The notes under the pieces: model-generated
What the model saw: the letters and a program-made list of their open reading frames with translations, nothing else
The model's database searches: none
Told to the model about the DNA's origin: nothing
Part shown: one piece after another, positions 8,265 to 16,875 of the stretch
Position numbering within the stretch: position 1 is the first letter of the stretch
Layout: every line of letters begins with the position of its first letter
Source: Hyphomicrobiales bacterium
Lineage (GTDB): Bacteria > Pseudomonadota > Alphaproteobacteria > Rhizobiales > HXMU1428-3
DNA length: 61,610 nt
Direction: 5' to 3'
Assembly (NCBI GenBank): GCA_021775425.1
Contig: JAJFHX010000031.1
Location: 1-61,610, forward strand
Translations under genes and position numbers: made by a program

Positions 8265-9164
8265 TTAGACCACTTTTCTAATGTCAGCCCCTTTAAAACA
8301 AATCTCGGCCATCTGTTTCATTTTTTCAGTATTTGGGCCAAACCCAGTCAACCGCCCGAATATATAAAACCAGAAATTTTTAGAACTGAGCAGGCTTTTA
8401 CCCCTGTCACGATCCATCTTCCATAATGCTGAGCGCCCGACATCCATCAACCCCAACTTATGTTTGAGTGACAAATCAGCATGATCATCCAGAAAATTCA
8501 TCACCATCCAGAACCGATCATAGTGCTGTTGCGCCCGGTTTTTCGAAAGCCCCGCTTCATCAGAATTAATAAAAACCGTCGTCACTTCCGAGCGAACCAT
8601 TTTCTTCGCCGCATAAGCCAGCCGCAATGGAATAGATTGATCCTGAATAAAAAGACGCGGGTCAGCGCCGCCAGCCTCTTTCATAACGGTACTCGTTGCC
8701 GCAAAACACATATGCACAACCTGGTTTTTAATCACATAGGTAAGCGGCTCTTCAATCAGCTCAGTTCCTGTTAAGTTTGCTTTTTTGTGTGTTTTGTGGC
8801 GCCTTCGTGCATAAATAAAATCAGCCCCCAGCTGCTGTAACTGGTCAATATAATGTTTCGTCGCATATGGGGCCAGAACATCATCAGCATCTATACCAAC
8901 AATTACATCTCCGCTCGCCGCTGTTAGCCCGCGGTTAAAACACTGCGCCGGGCCTGTGTTCAGCTCAGAGTCAACCAGCTGAATGGATAAGTCCGGAAAT
9001 TCAGCTACAAGTGCCTTCAAACCCTGCCACTCACCTTCAAGCGAACCATCATCGGCCAACACCAACTCCTGATCAAAATCGCCAATCTGAGCTTCAATGC
9101 TACCGATCAAAGCGCGCATAAATTCCAGCTTGTTGTAAAAAGTTACAACATAAGAAATTTTCAT
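8265..9164 (-). CDS. Family 2 glycosyltransferase
   Basis: A 299-residue GT2 (GT-A fold) enzyme without obvious membrane helices. The N-terminus MKISYVVTFYNKLEFMRALI is the usual first strand; LVLADDGSLEGE (about residues 35-46) is the nucleotide-binding DDGS box; GDVIVGIDADDVLAPY contains the metal-binding DADD at 92-95. GT2 enzymes move a sugar from a nucleotide donor to a growing glycan. Acceptor and sugar are unknown and no other glycan genes adjoin it. A later segment, SEVTTVFINSDEAGLS, fits the acceptor-side region. Upstream DNA to 9361 is AT-rich and probably contains divergent promoters for this gene and the META-domain gene. Confidence 0.87.
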   Translation of the reverse strand: MKISYVVTFYNKLEFMRALIGSIEAQIGDFDQELVLADDGSLEGEWQGLKALVAEFPDLSIQLVDSELNTGPAQCFNRGLTAASGDVIVGIDADDVLAPYATKHYIDQLQQLGADFIYARRRHKTHKKANLTGTELIEEPLTYVIKNQVVHMCFAATSTVMKEAGGADPRLFIQDQSIPLRLAYAAKKMVRSEVTTVFINSDEAGLSKNRAQQHYDRFWMVMNFLDDHADLSLKHKLGLMDVGRSALWKMDRDRGKSLLSSKNFWFYIFGRLTGFGPNTEKMKQMAEICFKGADIRKVV

Positions 9165-9361
9165 CGAATAACCCTAAATTTAGATGATGCAACCACTGCC
9201 CAAAATTTTAAACTGAGAAAAAGTCTTAAATCTCAGCCTGTTCTTACTATAAGCACAAATTTTTGTACTATTTATATAATAGAAATTATGATCTTTTACC
9301 ATTAAACCAACAACCATCGAACTTATTCAATTCTGCTGATTTATAAGAGTTCCGGAACAAA

Positions 9362-9805
9362 ATGTTACAAACAATGCTAATCAGACTTCTCACTATTTTG
9401 GCCACCATACTGGCTGCCACTGTTTCCTTAAACGCGGAACCAGCAAAGCAAACCGCCAGCCTTGAAGGTAATAAATGGCAACTCATTTCCATAACCACAG
9501 ACAAAAACAATTATAAAGGCCCACATCTTGGCTTTATAAAGTTCGACAACGGCAACATTGAAGGTCAGGCAACCTGCAACAGCTATTCAGGTGTTTATTC
9601 TTTAAAAGAAAACCAGAAACTCGAGATCTACCGAATTGGCCTGACCCAGCTTATTTGCAACATTGATAATAAAATGCAGATTGAAGCGGAATATATCGAA
9701 GGTCTCGAAAGTTCAACGACATTTAAAATTGAAAACGGAGAACTAATCCTTTTCCACGAAAACAATAAAGAATTCGCCCGTTTTAAAGCAAAACCCATCC
9801 TATAA
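9362..9805 (+). CDS. META-domain (HslJ-like) exported protein
   Basis: A 147-residue protein with an N-terminal signal sequence (hydrophobic residues about 5-23 ending in SLNAEP) followed by a META/HslJ domain. The recognisable pattern is LEGNKWQLISI at the start, then FIKFDNGNIEGQATCNSYSGVYSL with the conserved C-N-x-Y/F core, a Leu-Thr-Gln-Leu-Ile-Cys segment, and a closing strand pair. The two cysteines (in ATCN and LICN) fit a disulfide in the periplasm. HslJ in E. coli is an outer-membrane-associated heat-inducible lipoprotein; no lipobox is present here, so a soluble periplasmic form is likely. The precise function of the family is unknown. Confidence 0.8.
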   Translation: MLQTMLIRLLTILATILAATVSLNAEPAKQTASLEGNKWQLISITTDKNNYKGPHLGFIKFDNGNIEGQATCNSYSGVYSLKENQKLEIYRIGLTQLICNIDNKMQIEAEYIEGLESSTTFKIENGELILFHENNKEFARFKAKPIL

Positions 9806-9849
9806 AAGAAACTGAAAACTTCACCTGATCAGCAAGGCGCTCTCTTCCA

Positions 9850-10674
9850 ATGCAAAAATCAATTCTCATCACTGGCTGTTCCTCAGGCATTGGCAAAAGG
9901 GCGGCAGAAATTCTCCATCAAAAAGGCTGGCAGGTTTTCGCCACTGCCCGCACAGAAGAAGATTTAAAAATACTGCGGGAAGACGTCGGCGTTGAAGCTC
10001 ACTATCTGGATTATCAGGACAATGCCTCCATTATAATGACAGCCAACACAGTGCTGGAACAAACCAACGGACAAATTTTCGCATTGTTTAACAATGGCGC
10101 CTATGCCCAGCCAGGTGCTGTAGAAGACCTGCCAACCAATGCCCTTCGAGATCAGTTTGAAGCCAATTTTTTCGGCTGGCACGAATTAACAAAACGCCTC
10201 ATCCCGGCCATGCGAAAAAATAACCAGGGCCGCATCATCCAGTGTTCAAGCATATTCGGTTTCGTTAGCGCCCATTACAGAGGCGCATATAACGCGTCCA
10301 AATATGCCGTTGAAGCGATGTCAGATGCCATGCGCCAGGAATTGAGAGATACAGACATCAAAGTCGTGCTGATAGAACCCGGCCCCATCAGAACAAAATT
10401 TGTCGAACGCGCGCTAAAATCCTATGAAGCCAATATAGACATTGAAAATTCTCCTCATAAAGATCAGTACAAAAAGCGTATCGCCGCCATGAAAAAAGGC
10501 GGCACAGACAAATTCAAACTCGAACCGGATATCGTCGTTGATAAACTGATCCACGCTTTAGAGAGCAAAAACCCAAAACATCGTTATTATGTCACGGTGC
10601 CAACCTATGTCATGGCCTATGCAAAACGGTTTTTACCTTCTACACTGCTCGACAAAATCCTGATCAATAACTAA
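9850..10674 (+). CDS. Short-chain dehydrogenase/reductase (SDR)
   Basis: A 274-residue classical SDR. The cofactor motif TGCSSGIG is at residues 8-15, NNGAYAQ (about 81-87) stands in the NNAG position with Gly in place of Ala, and the catalytic set is Ser134, Tyr147 and Lys151 (YNASK). The residues TART after strand 2 suggest NADP(H). It resembles uncharacterised cytosolic SDRs that reduce ketones or retinol-like substrates. The reaction is a hydride transfer, the substrate unknown. It starts about 45 bases after the META gene and leads into the small membrane protein and PduO genes, so part of this run may be one transcript. Confidence 0.87.
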   Translation: MQKSILITGCSSGIGKRAAEILHQKGWQVFATARTEEDLKILREDVGVEAHYLDYQDNASIIMTANTVLEQTNGQIFALFNNGAYAQPGAVEDLPTNALRDQFEANFFGWHELTKRLIPAMRKNNQGRIIQCSSIFGFVSAHYRGAYNASKYAVEAMSDAMRQELRDTDIKVVLIEPGPIRTKFVERALKSYEANIDIENSPHKDQYKKRIAAMKKGGTDKFKLEPDIVVDKLIHALESKNPKHRYYVTVPTYVMAYAKRFLPSTLLDKILINN

Positions 10675-10758
10675 TGCATATTGCGCATGGCTAAGCACCT
10701 GCAGCAAATCTGAAAAACAGATGATGAATATGCAAACCTGAAGGAAACAAAAGTAAAA

Positions 10759-10947
10759 ATGGACGCAATACTAAATTGGCTGGCCCCTGTCGCCGTGCTG
10801 CTTGTCTTTATTGTTCTCTGTTTTGGATTATACAACATGCTGCGTGGTACAAACCCAAACATGAGCCAGAAACTGATGCGCTGGCGCGTAGGGTTGCAGT
10901 TTCTCGCTGTCATCATCCTCATGGCTGCCATATACTTTGCCGCCTAG
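10759..10947 (+). CDS. HIG1-type twin-transmembrane small protein
   Basis: A 62-residue protein made almost entirely of two membrane helices (about residues 8-28 and 44-61) joined by a loop with NPNMSQKLMRWRVGLQF. The SQKLMRxRVxxQ pattern is the hallmark of the HIG1 family (respiratory supercomplex factors in mitochondria). Alphaproteobacterial genomes often carry this gene just before a PduO-type cobalamin adenosyltransferase, as here. GAAGGAAAC about 15 bases upstream is somewhat distant but usable. The function in bacteria is unknown; by analogy with mitochondrial HIG1 proteins it may associate with cytochrome oxidase. Confidence 0.8.
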   Translation: MDAILNWLAPVAVLLVFIVLCFGLYNMLRGTNPNMSQKLMRWRVGLQFLAVIILMAAIYFAA

Positions 10948-11032
10948 CCCATCTGTTCTGCAAAACCGGCTCACATTTCAAACCAGCTTCCATATTAAAC
11001 CAACTTCCATATCAAAAGAGTGATCAGACATC

Positions 11033-11641
11033 ATGGTCAAACTAAACAAAATCTACACCAAAACCGGCGATAAAGGCACAACCGGGCTTGTCTCTGGGGC
11101 CCGTGTCGCCAAGCATAACATCCGCATCAGCGCCTACGGCACAGTCGATGAAACCAACGCGGCCATCGGTCTTGCGGTTGTTGCCCTGAAATCAGAAACA
11201 GCCATCCCGGTTGATCAACAACAAACCATCAGCGAAATGTTATTGCGCATCCAGAATGATCTGTTTGATTTAGGGGCCGACCTTGCAACACCCGAAATTC
11301 CCGGCAGCCCTGAGCCTGAATACCCACCCTTGCGCATTGTCCCCGCACAGGTCACGCGGCTGGAAAATGAAATCGACCAGCTCAACGAGGAACTCGAACC
11401 GTTAAAATCATTCATCCTCCCCGGCGGCACCCAGACCGCCGCCTATCTGCACCTCGCCCGCACAATCTCAAGAAGAGCCGAACGCCTGATGGTCGAATTA
11501 GCAGAAACCGAAGCTGAAATCGTCTCACAAGCCAGCCTTCAATATATCAACCGCCTCTCAGATCATCTCTTCGTCATCGGCAGATATGTCAATGACAAAG
11601 GCAAAACCGATATTCTATGGACCCCCGGCGCGAACCGGTAA
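11033..11641 (+). CDS. Cob(I)yrinic acid a,c-diamide adenosyltransferase, PduO type
   Basis: A 202-residue PduO-type corrinoid adenosyltransferase, which moves the 5'-deoxyadenosyl group of ATP to cob(I)alamin to give coenzyme B12. The N-terminus has the ATP-binding signature KIYTKTGDKGTTGL (about residues 5-18), and the C-terminal helix carries SRRAERLMVEL with the conserved arginines and glutamate. The length matches the family. It follows the HIG1-like gene and is one of two cobalamin genes in the window, the other being bluB at 35.6 kb. No cobalamin riboswitch was recognised upstream, which is usual when the gene serves repair or salvage. Confidence 0.93.
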   Translation: MVKLNKIYTKTGDKGTTGLVSGARVAKHNIRISAYGTVDETNAAIGLAVVALKSETAIPVDQQQTISEMLLRIQNDLFDLGADLATPEIPGSPEPEYPPLRIVPAQVTRLENEIDQLNEELEPLKSFILPGGTQTAAYLHLARTISRRAERLMVELAETEAEIVSQASLQYINRLSDHLFVIGRYVNDKGKTDILWTPGANR

Positions 11642-11954
11642 GAAGTGCTGATAACAATCAACAAAGAACCACAAACCAATCAGCATATTTACCAGCCTCA
11701 AAATCTCTTGTCCCCCACGAGAGAGCAAACTATAGTAATCAGAATAAATATAACCGCCAGAATGCTGGTCATAATTTGCAGATATCATCTTGAAATATCA
11801 GCAGATAATGACAGCAAGCTTCTTCTCGTATCTGAGAGGGACCAACACATAAATGTCAGCTCAGCTCAACCATTACTGAGTGAGCATAACGCAACAAACA
11901 GCTTTGAAAGCGCCAATAAAGAGCTGCAAAGCCAGTGAATAAAAGGTCAGTCCA
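11642..11954. other. Intergenic region without a supported gene
   Basis: This 313-base stretch between the PduO gene and the rhomboid gene has an open frame of 97 codons (11645-11938), but its predicted residues show no recognisable domain and it has no ribosome binding site of note. No hairpin terminator was identified. It probably carries the rhomboid promoter. Confidence 0.4.
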
Positions 11955-12671
11955 TTGTTTGTCCCACTCCACGATCAGAACCCCATCAAGCACATAAAAT
12001 TTCAATATATGACCGTGTTGATCATTCTCATCAACATCGTGGTATTCGTGGTTTTTCAGTCGGGTCTTGTATATCCAATTAGTGAAGCGATGATGGCCAG
12101 TTTCGCCATTGTCCCCACCGAACTGCTCTCAGAAGGTCTAATTGGCCGGAGTACCATCGGCGAAGCTTTTGATAGTTTCCCACTTCCAGAAAAATGGACT
12201 TTGATAACTTACATGTTCCTACATGGCAGCTGGCTGCATCTTGGTGGTAACATGCTGTTTTTATGGGTTTTTGGCGACAATATTGAAGATGCCATGGGCC
12301 ATTTCAAATTCCTTATATTTTATCTGTTATGCGGCATCGCCGGTGGCTACCTCCATTCACTGCTTTCACCCTTGTCTGGTGTGCCGCTCATTGGCGCGTC
12401 TGGCGCGGTCTCAGGTGTCATCGCAGCTTATGTTATTTTGCATCCGCGTGTTCAGCTCTGGGTACTGGTTCTTGGCAATATTCCGTTGCCGGTCAATGCC
12501 GGCATCGCCATTGCCGCATGGTTTCTGTTTCAGATCTTCCACATTGTCTTTATGTCTGGCGGCAACACCGCCTGGTGGGCGCATATTGGCGGCTTCCTCG
12601 CAGGTGCCATCCTGATCACACTCATGAAAAGAGCGACAGTCCCGTTATTTGACAAGAATTTAGGCAATTAA
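11955..12671 (+). CDS. Rhomboid family intramembrane serine protease
   Basis: A 238-residue membrane protein with six or seven helices and the full rhomboid catalytic apparatus: nucleophile Ser149 in GASGAVSG, base His210 in WWAHIGGFLAG, and the oxyanion-region WLHLGGNMLFLW with His95 and Asn99. Rhomboids cleave transmembrane helices of substrate proteins within the lipid bilayer; the substrate here is unknown. The N-terminus FVPLHDQNP is typical of alphaproteobacterial members, so the start is the TTG at 11955, with AAAGG about eight bases upstream. No ATG is available at the right place. Confidence 0.93.
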   Translation: MFVPLHDQNPIKHIKFQYMTVLIILINIVVFVVFQSGLVYPISEAMMASFAIVPTELLSEGLIGRSTIGEAFDSFPLPEKWTLITYMFLHGSWLHLGGNMLFLWVFGDNIEDAMGHFKFLIFYLLCGIAGGYLHSLLSPLSGVPLIGASGAVSGVIAAYVILHPRVQLWVLVLGNIPLPVNAGIAIAAWFLFQIFHIVFMSGGNTAWWAHIGGFLAGAILITLMKRATVPLFDKNLGN

Positions 12672-12813
12672 TTGGTAGAGCAATCTTACCCGTTTTGATT
12701 AGATAGAACCAAACTGAACTCTATTGACACATAAATTCCTGATGGGTACGTTCCAGCCAGTGAATTTCCAACGAGTAGGACCATCAATAAATTTCAACCC
12801 GCACAACAAAGCT

Positions 12814-12846
12814 GGCTCATCGCAAACGCTGAACTGAGCCCTTTTT
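12814..12846 (+). terminator. Possible rho-independent terminator upstream of etfB
   Basis: GGCTCA (12814-12819) pairs with TGAGCC (12835-12840), followed by CTTTTTT. The stem is only six bases with a 15-base loop. It lies about 145 bases after the rhomboid stop and 70 bases before etfB, so it could end the rhomboid transcript or act in the etf leader. Confidence 0.4.
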
Positions 12847-12915
12847 TAAAAGTGCAGGGTGCAAAGTTGAAAAATCCAAAAGCATATCTAAAAAGAGCCA
12901 AATGGAGGCCAATAA

Positions 12916-13665
12916 ATGAAAATCCTGGTACCTGTGAAACGGGTCGTCGATTATAATGTTAAAATCCGCGTCAAATCTGACGGGTCCGGCGTTGATCTGG
13001 CCAATGTGAAAATGTCAATGAACCCGTTTGACGAAATTGCAGTTGAAGAAGCTGTCCGTTTAAAAGAAGCGGGCAAAGCGGAAGAAATCATCGCCATCTC
13101 CATCGGCACGCAAAAATCCCAGGAAACCTTGAGAACGGCCCTCGCCATGGGCGCAGATCGCGCCATCCTCATTTTAACTGATGAAATGGTAGAACCCCTC
13201 GCCGCTGCCAAAATCCTCAAAGCCGTGGTCGAAGAAGAAAACCCCGGCTTGGTCCTTTTGGGCAAACAGGCCATCGACGATGATTGCAACCAGACCGGCC
13301 AGATGCTGGCCGCCTTGCTGGATTGGCCACAAGGCACTTTCGCCTATAAACTTGAGGTCGAAGGCGAAAAAGCCACCGTCACCAGAGAAGTTGACGGCGG
13401 CCTGCAAACACTTTCACTTTCCCTGCCAGCCATCATCACCACTGATCTTCGTTTAAATGAACCAAGATACGCTTCCTTGCCTAACATCATGAAAGCAAAG
13501 AAAAAACCGCTTGATGAAAAAAACATCGCTGATTTCGGCATCGATACAGCCATTCGCCATAAAGTCATCAAAACAGCAGAGCCACCAGCCAGAGAAGCCG
13601 GTATTAAAGTCGAAAACGTCGCTGAGCTTGTCAGCAAACTGAAAAACGAAGCAGGAGTTCTCTAA
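12916..13665 (+). CDS. etfB: Electron transfer flavoprotein subunit beta
   Basis: A 249-residue ETF beta subunit. It forms a heterodimer with EtfA, binds AMP, and passes electrons from acyl-CoA dehydrogenases and similar enzymes to ETF-ubiquinone oxidoreductase in the membrane. Evidence: the N-terminal [19 protein letters not shown], the long conserved segment with [17 protein letters not shown] (about residues 35-51), the AMP-site region [17 protein letters not shown], and the recognition-loop segment [17 protein letters not shown] good GGAGG box precedes the ATG. One base separates it from etfA, and the pair leads into a 3-hydroxybutyryl-CoA dehydrogenase gene. Confidence 0.97.
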   Translation: MKILVPVKRVVDYNVKIRVKSDGSGVDLANVKMSMNPFDEIAVEEAVRLKEAGKAEEIIAISIGTQKSQETLRTALAMGADRAILILTDEMVEPLAAAKILKAVVEEENPGLVLLGKQAIDDDCNQTGQMLAALLDWPQGTFAYKLEVEGEKATVTREVDGGLQTLSLSLPAIITTDLRLNEPRYASLPNIMKAKKKPLDEKNIADFGIDTAIRHKVIKTAEPPAREAGIKVENVAELVSKLKNEAGVL

Positions 13666-13666
13666 C

Positions 13667-14599
13667 ATGGCGAACCTACTCATTGGTGAACACGACAACA
13701 GCAATTTAAGCCCCGCTACAGCAAAAGCGCTGACAGCAAGCCTTGAAATTGGCGGCGAAACTGACATCCTCATCGCTGGCGAAGATTGCTCAGCAGTTGC
13801 AGAACAGGCCGCAAAATTATCAGGTGTACGCAAAGTACTCGTGGCCAGCTCACCAGCCCTGAAGCACCAGCTTGCCGAAGAAATGGCAGAACTGATCGTC
13901 CCCTTAATGGCAAATTATGATTGCGCTTTAGCCGCTGCCACCACAACCGGTAAAAACTACATGCCCCGCATCGCCGCCAAACTGGATGTTGGTCAGCTTT
14001 CAGATATCATAGCCGTCATTTCCCCAAACAGCTTTGAGCGCCCGATCTATGCCGGCAATGCCCTGCAAACGGTTGAAACATCTGACCCTAAAAAAATCAT
14101 CACCGTCAGAACAACAGCCTTTGAAGCGGCCCCTGAAGGCGGAAGCGCCAGCGTTGAAACAATCGACGCACCAGCCGCCAAAGGCAGCTCCGAATTTATC
14201 AAAGAAGAGCTATCAGTATCAGACCGGCCAGAACTAACATCAGCCCGCATCATCATTTCTGGTGGCCGCGGCATGGGTTCAGGTGAAAATTTCGGGCTGA
14301 TTGAAAAAATCGCAGACAAACTCGGCGCCGCAGTTGGTGCCAGCCGGGCCGCAGTTGATAGTGGGTTTGTACCAAATGATTATCAGGTCGGCCAAACAGG
14401 TAAGGTCGTCGCACCAGAGTTATACATAGCCGTTGGCATTTCTGGCGCCATTCAGCACCTTGCTGGCATGAAAGACTCAAAGGTCATCGTTGCCATCAAC
14501 AAAGATGAAGAAGCACCTATTTTTCAGGTTGCTGATTATGGCCTTGTGGCAGATCTGTTTGAAGCGCTTCCTGAACTTGAAGCTGAATTATCAAAATAA
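13667..14599 (+). CDS. etfA: Electron transfer flavoprotein subunit alpha
   Basis: A 310-residue ETF alpha subunit, the FAD-carrying partner of EtfB. The C-terminal FAD domain shows SGGRGMGSGENFGLIEKIADKL (in the region of about residues 199-220), GASRAAVDSGFVPNDYQVGQTGK, and GISGAIQHLAGMKDSKVIVAINKD, all standard for EtfA. The N-terminal domain has NYDCALAAATTTGKN. The gene begins one base after etfB with a GGAG box inside the end of etfB, indicating translational coupling. Length is normal. Confidence 0.97.
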   Translation: MANLLIGEHDNSNLSPATAKALTASLEIGGETDILIAGEDCSAVAEQAAKLSGVRKVLVASSPALKHQLAEEMAELIVPLMANYDCALAAATTTGKNYMPRIAAKLDVGQLSDIIAVISPNSFERPIYAGNALQTVETSDPKKIITVRTTAFEAAPEGGSASVETIDAPAAKGSSEFIKEELSVSDRPELTSARIIISGGRGMGSGENFGLIEKIADKLGAAVGASRAAVDSGFVPNDYQVGQTGKVVAPELYIAVGISGAIQHLAGMKDSKVIVAINKDEEAPIFQVADYGLVADLFEALPELEAELSK

Positions 14600-14605
14600 A
14601 CAGTT

Positions 14606-14699
14606 TGGCGTACCTCATACGCCATTTATATTGATAATCAACTTTACTAGAGATAAGTTTATGAACCTGAGTTATATTCGCCCGCAACCGGGCGAATAT
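14606..14699 (+). terminator. Hairpins after etfA
   Basis: Two inverted repeats lie between etfA and the hydroxybutyryl-CoA dehydrogenase gene. The first is TGGCGTA (14606-14612) with TACGCCA (14618-14624), followed by TTTATATT, a weak terminator. The second is an 11-base perfect stem, ATATTCGCCCG (14674-14684) with CGGGCGAATAT (14689-14699), four-base loop and no T-run, more like an mRNA processing or stabilising hairpin. Confidence 0.5.
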
Positions 14700-14824
14700 T
14701 CAGACGTTCAGAATAACTTATCTGCCTTGCGCTGAGACTAAAGTGATGGCAAAACGGTAAGTTAAGACCAGCAATTTAATCCGGTCCTATTGAAACCGGA
14801 AAACAGAACTAAAATGAGGAAAGA

Positions 14825-15724
14825 ATGGCCAATACCAACAAGCCGGTCGAACATATTAAACTTGTCGGTGTCATCGGCGCCGGGCATATGGGCTCAGGCA
14901 TTGCTCAGGTAGCTTCACTCGCTGGATATAATGTCCTTTTAACAGACACCTCAAAAGAAAAAACCGAAGAGGCACTCGCCACGATCAACGGCAACATGGC
15001 TCGCCAGGTGTCCCGCGAAGTCATCACGGACAAACAAAAACAGGACGCCCTTGATCGTATCGAAATTTCCGCAGATTTAGACAAACACAAAGAAGCTGAC
15101 CTCGTTCTTGAAGCGGTCACAGAAGATGAAGACCTCAAACAGGCCATTTACACAGAAATCTGCCCCATTCTGAAACCTGAAACCATCCTCTGCTCAAACA
15201 CCTCCACCATTTCCATCACCCGCCTCGCCGCCAAAACCGATCGTCCGAATAAATTTATCGGTATGCATTTCATGAACCCCGTTCCGGTTATGGAACTGGT
15301 CGAGCTCATTCGCGGTATCGCAACAGATGATGAAACCTATCAGACCTCAAAAGCTTTTGTCAGAAGCCTCAATAAATACACCGCCGTTTCTGAAGATTTT
15401 CCAGCCTTTATCGTTCACCGCATCATGATCCCGATGATCAACGAAGCTATTTATACTCTTTATGAAGGTGTCGGCACAGTTGAAGCCATTGATACCGCCA
15501 TGACATATGGCGCCCATCATCCCATGGGCCCACTGCAACTGGCAGATTTTATCGGCCTCGATACCTGCCTTGGCATCATGCAGAAACTCTATGAAGGTCT
15601 GGCAGACCCGAAATACCGCCCCTGCCCGCTACTGGTCAAATATGTTGAAGCCGGTTGGACAGGACAAAAAGCTGGCCGCGGCTTTTATGATTACCGCGAC
15701 GGCACACCAGTACCTACAAGGTAA
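14825..15724 (+). CDS. 3-hydroxybutyryl-CoA dehydrogenase
   Basis: A 299-residue single-domain-pair 3-hydroxyacyl-CoA dehydrogenase (hbd/paaH/fadB2 type) that interconverts (S)-3-hydroxybutyryl-CoA and acetoacetyl-CoA with NAD(P). The Rossmann motif is GVIGAGHMGSGIAQVA (about residues 14-29), the catalytic His lies in GMHFMNPVPVMELVE, Glu/Asn partners in NTSTISITRLA, and the C-terminal dimer domain has HHPMGPLQLADFIGLD and GWTGQKAGRGFYDY. The stereochemistry differs from PhaB, so it fits butyrate or beta-oxidation metabolism rather than PHB synthesis. An ATGAGGAAAGA box precedes the ATG. Position after etfBA suggests a joint role in short-chain acyl-CoA oxidation. Confidence 0.93.
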   Translation: MANTNKPVEHIKLVGVIGAGHMGSGIAQVASLAGYNVLLTDTSKEKTEEALATINGNMARQVSREVITDKQKQDALDRIEISADLDKHKEADLVLEAVTEDEDLKQAIYTEICPILKPETILCSNTSTISITRLAAKTDRPNKFIGMHFMNPVPVMELVELIRGIATDDETYQTSKAFVRSLNKYTAVSEDFPAFIVHRIMIPMINEAIYTLYEGVGTVEAIDTAMTYGAHHPMGPLQLADFIGLDTCLGIMQKLYEGLADPKYRPCPLLVKYVEAGWTGQKAGRGFYDYRDGTPVPTR

Positions 15725-15802
15725 TAGGCCAGTCATTTAATCCACTCAACCAGCCAGTCAGCCGCGCTGTTTACTTCCTGAAGCCACATGCCAGATACTG
15801 CC

Positions 15803-16618
15803 CTATTCTCCCGGGCCAAACCCATAACTCTTTAAAATCGCCTGCCCTTGTTGACCAAGAATAAATTCAGCCAGTTGTTCAGTGATATCAGGTGCGGTTT
15901 TCATAACAACCAGACCATATCTCGCGCCAACAGCCAGATTTTCAGGGATCGCCACAATTTTCAGCGAAGCGGTATCCTTCTTCGCCAGAACGGCATTGGT
16001 GCAATAGGTAAGAAAAACATCCGCCCTCTTCTCAGACATCACCCAGCCATATTGATTGCGCCCGGTTGGCGCTTTTTCTGAATTCGGCCCACCAGTTAAC
16101 TGCAATGCTTTCTCATTAAGCCGTTTCTCAGCCCCTGCTTTTATGGGCTCTGCTTTTTTAAACAAAGCAACGGCATAATCTCCAGAAGGGTCAGCATTGG
16201 GCGTGGACATACCAATCCGTATTTTGTCGTCAAACAATGTATCGAGCAATGTTTCAGAAGTTACAGAAACCTCTTGCTGAGCAATGGCGCAAAGCTGGTT
16301 TTTAGCAAATAATTTAACACCGCCATTAACCATCCCAGCCTTGGCGAGTTTCTCAGGGTGCTTCATATTGGCTGAAGCAAACAAATCCGCCCCGCCCTCT
16401 TTCTCAATCCGGGCCCTCAGCAAACCTGAAGGACGAAACATCGTCTCCACTTTCACCTGCCCGTCACTGGCTTTTTCAAATGCACGCGCAACATCTGCCA
16501 TCGCATATTTAAGGCTGCCTGCCGCAAAAAGCCGAACTGTCTCGCTGGCTGCAGCCCCAGAACTAAATCCACCCATAACCAATCCAATCAATAAAAAACC
16601 TGTCCGAAATCGAGCCAT
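15803..16618 (-). CDS. modA: Molybdate ABC transporter substrate-binding protein (ModA-like)
   Basis: A 271-residue periplasmic oxyanion-binding protein with a cleavable signal peptide (about residues 1-24, ending SGAAASE). The ModA pattern is clear: LFAAGSLKYAMADVARAFEKA at the start of the mature protein, FRPSGLLRARIEKEGGADLFASA, and NADPSGDYAVALF in the second lobe. It captures molybdate or tungstate for an ABC importer. The ModB permease and ModC ATPase are absent from the neighbourhood, which is unusual, so the ligand is less certain. The ATG at 16618 (MARFRTG) is chosen over 16657 because AAGGA lies about eight bases upstream. Confidence 0.85.
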   Translation of the reverse strand: MARFRTGFLLIGLVMGGFSSGAAASETVRLFAAGSLKYAMADVARAFEKASDGQVKVETMFRPSGLLRARIEKEGGADLFASANMKHPEKLAKAGMVNGGVKLFAKNQLCAIAQQEVSVTSETLLDTLFDDKIRIGMSTPNADPSGDYAVALFKKAEPIKAGAEKRLNEKALQLTGGPNSEKAPTGRNQYGWVMSEKRADVFLTYCTNAVLAKKDTASLKIVAIPENLAVGARYGLVVMKTAPDITEQLAEFILGQQGQAILKSYGFGPGE

Positions 16619-16669
16619 CAAATGATCCTTATTATTTTCAGTCAAACCAAAAAACACACGTAATTAATA

Positions 16670-16718
16670 GCAATTTATTGCATAAATATACAATTATTTC
16701 ATATTATTGCAATTATTT
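16670..16718. promoter_or_regulatory. Repeat-rich promoter region upstream of modA
   Basis: An AT-rich region 50-100 bases before the modA start contains the inverted pair GCAAT/ATTGC (16670-16674, 16677-16681), a second ATTGCAAT palindrome (16706-16713) and CAATTATTT twice, 19 bases apart (16691-16699 and 16710-16718). The spacing of nearly two helical turns suggests a regulator-binding region. It does not resemble the E. coli ModE box. Confidence 0.35.
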
Positions 16719-16757
16719 TATGGGAGTAATTACTTCTGCTGAACACGCAAAAACGCA

Positions 16758-16779
16758 GCGGTTGGAAAAAATCAACCGC
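16758..16779 (-). terminator. Probable terminator after tlpA
   Basis: GCGGTTG (16758-16764) and CAACCGC (16773-16779) form a 7-base stem with an eight-base loop. Read leftwards it is followed by TGCGTTTTTGC. It lies about 100 bases after the tlpA stop and before the modA promoter region. Confidence 0.5.
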
Positions 16780-16875
16780 CGCTATGAAGCTGCTTACTTT
16801 ACAGCCAGAGGCCCTCCAGCCTGAAAAAAGCGCAAGCCTCTTCAGGTCTGAAACACAACCAGTTTTGAAAATGGA

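Noticed and set aside
11645..11938. Open frame of 97 codons between PduO and rhomboid genes
   Set aside because: It has no recognisable domain, no convincing ribosome binding site, and a composition like translated intergenic DNA.
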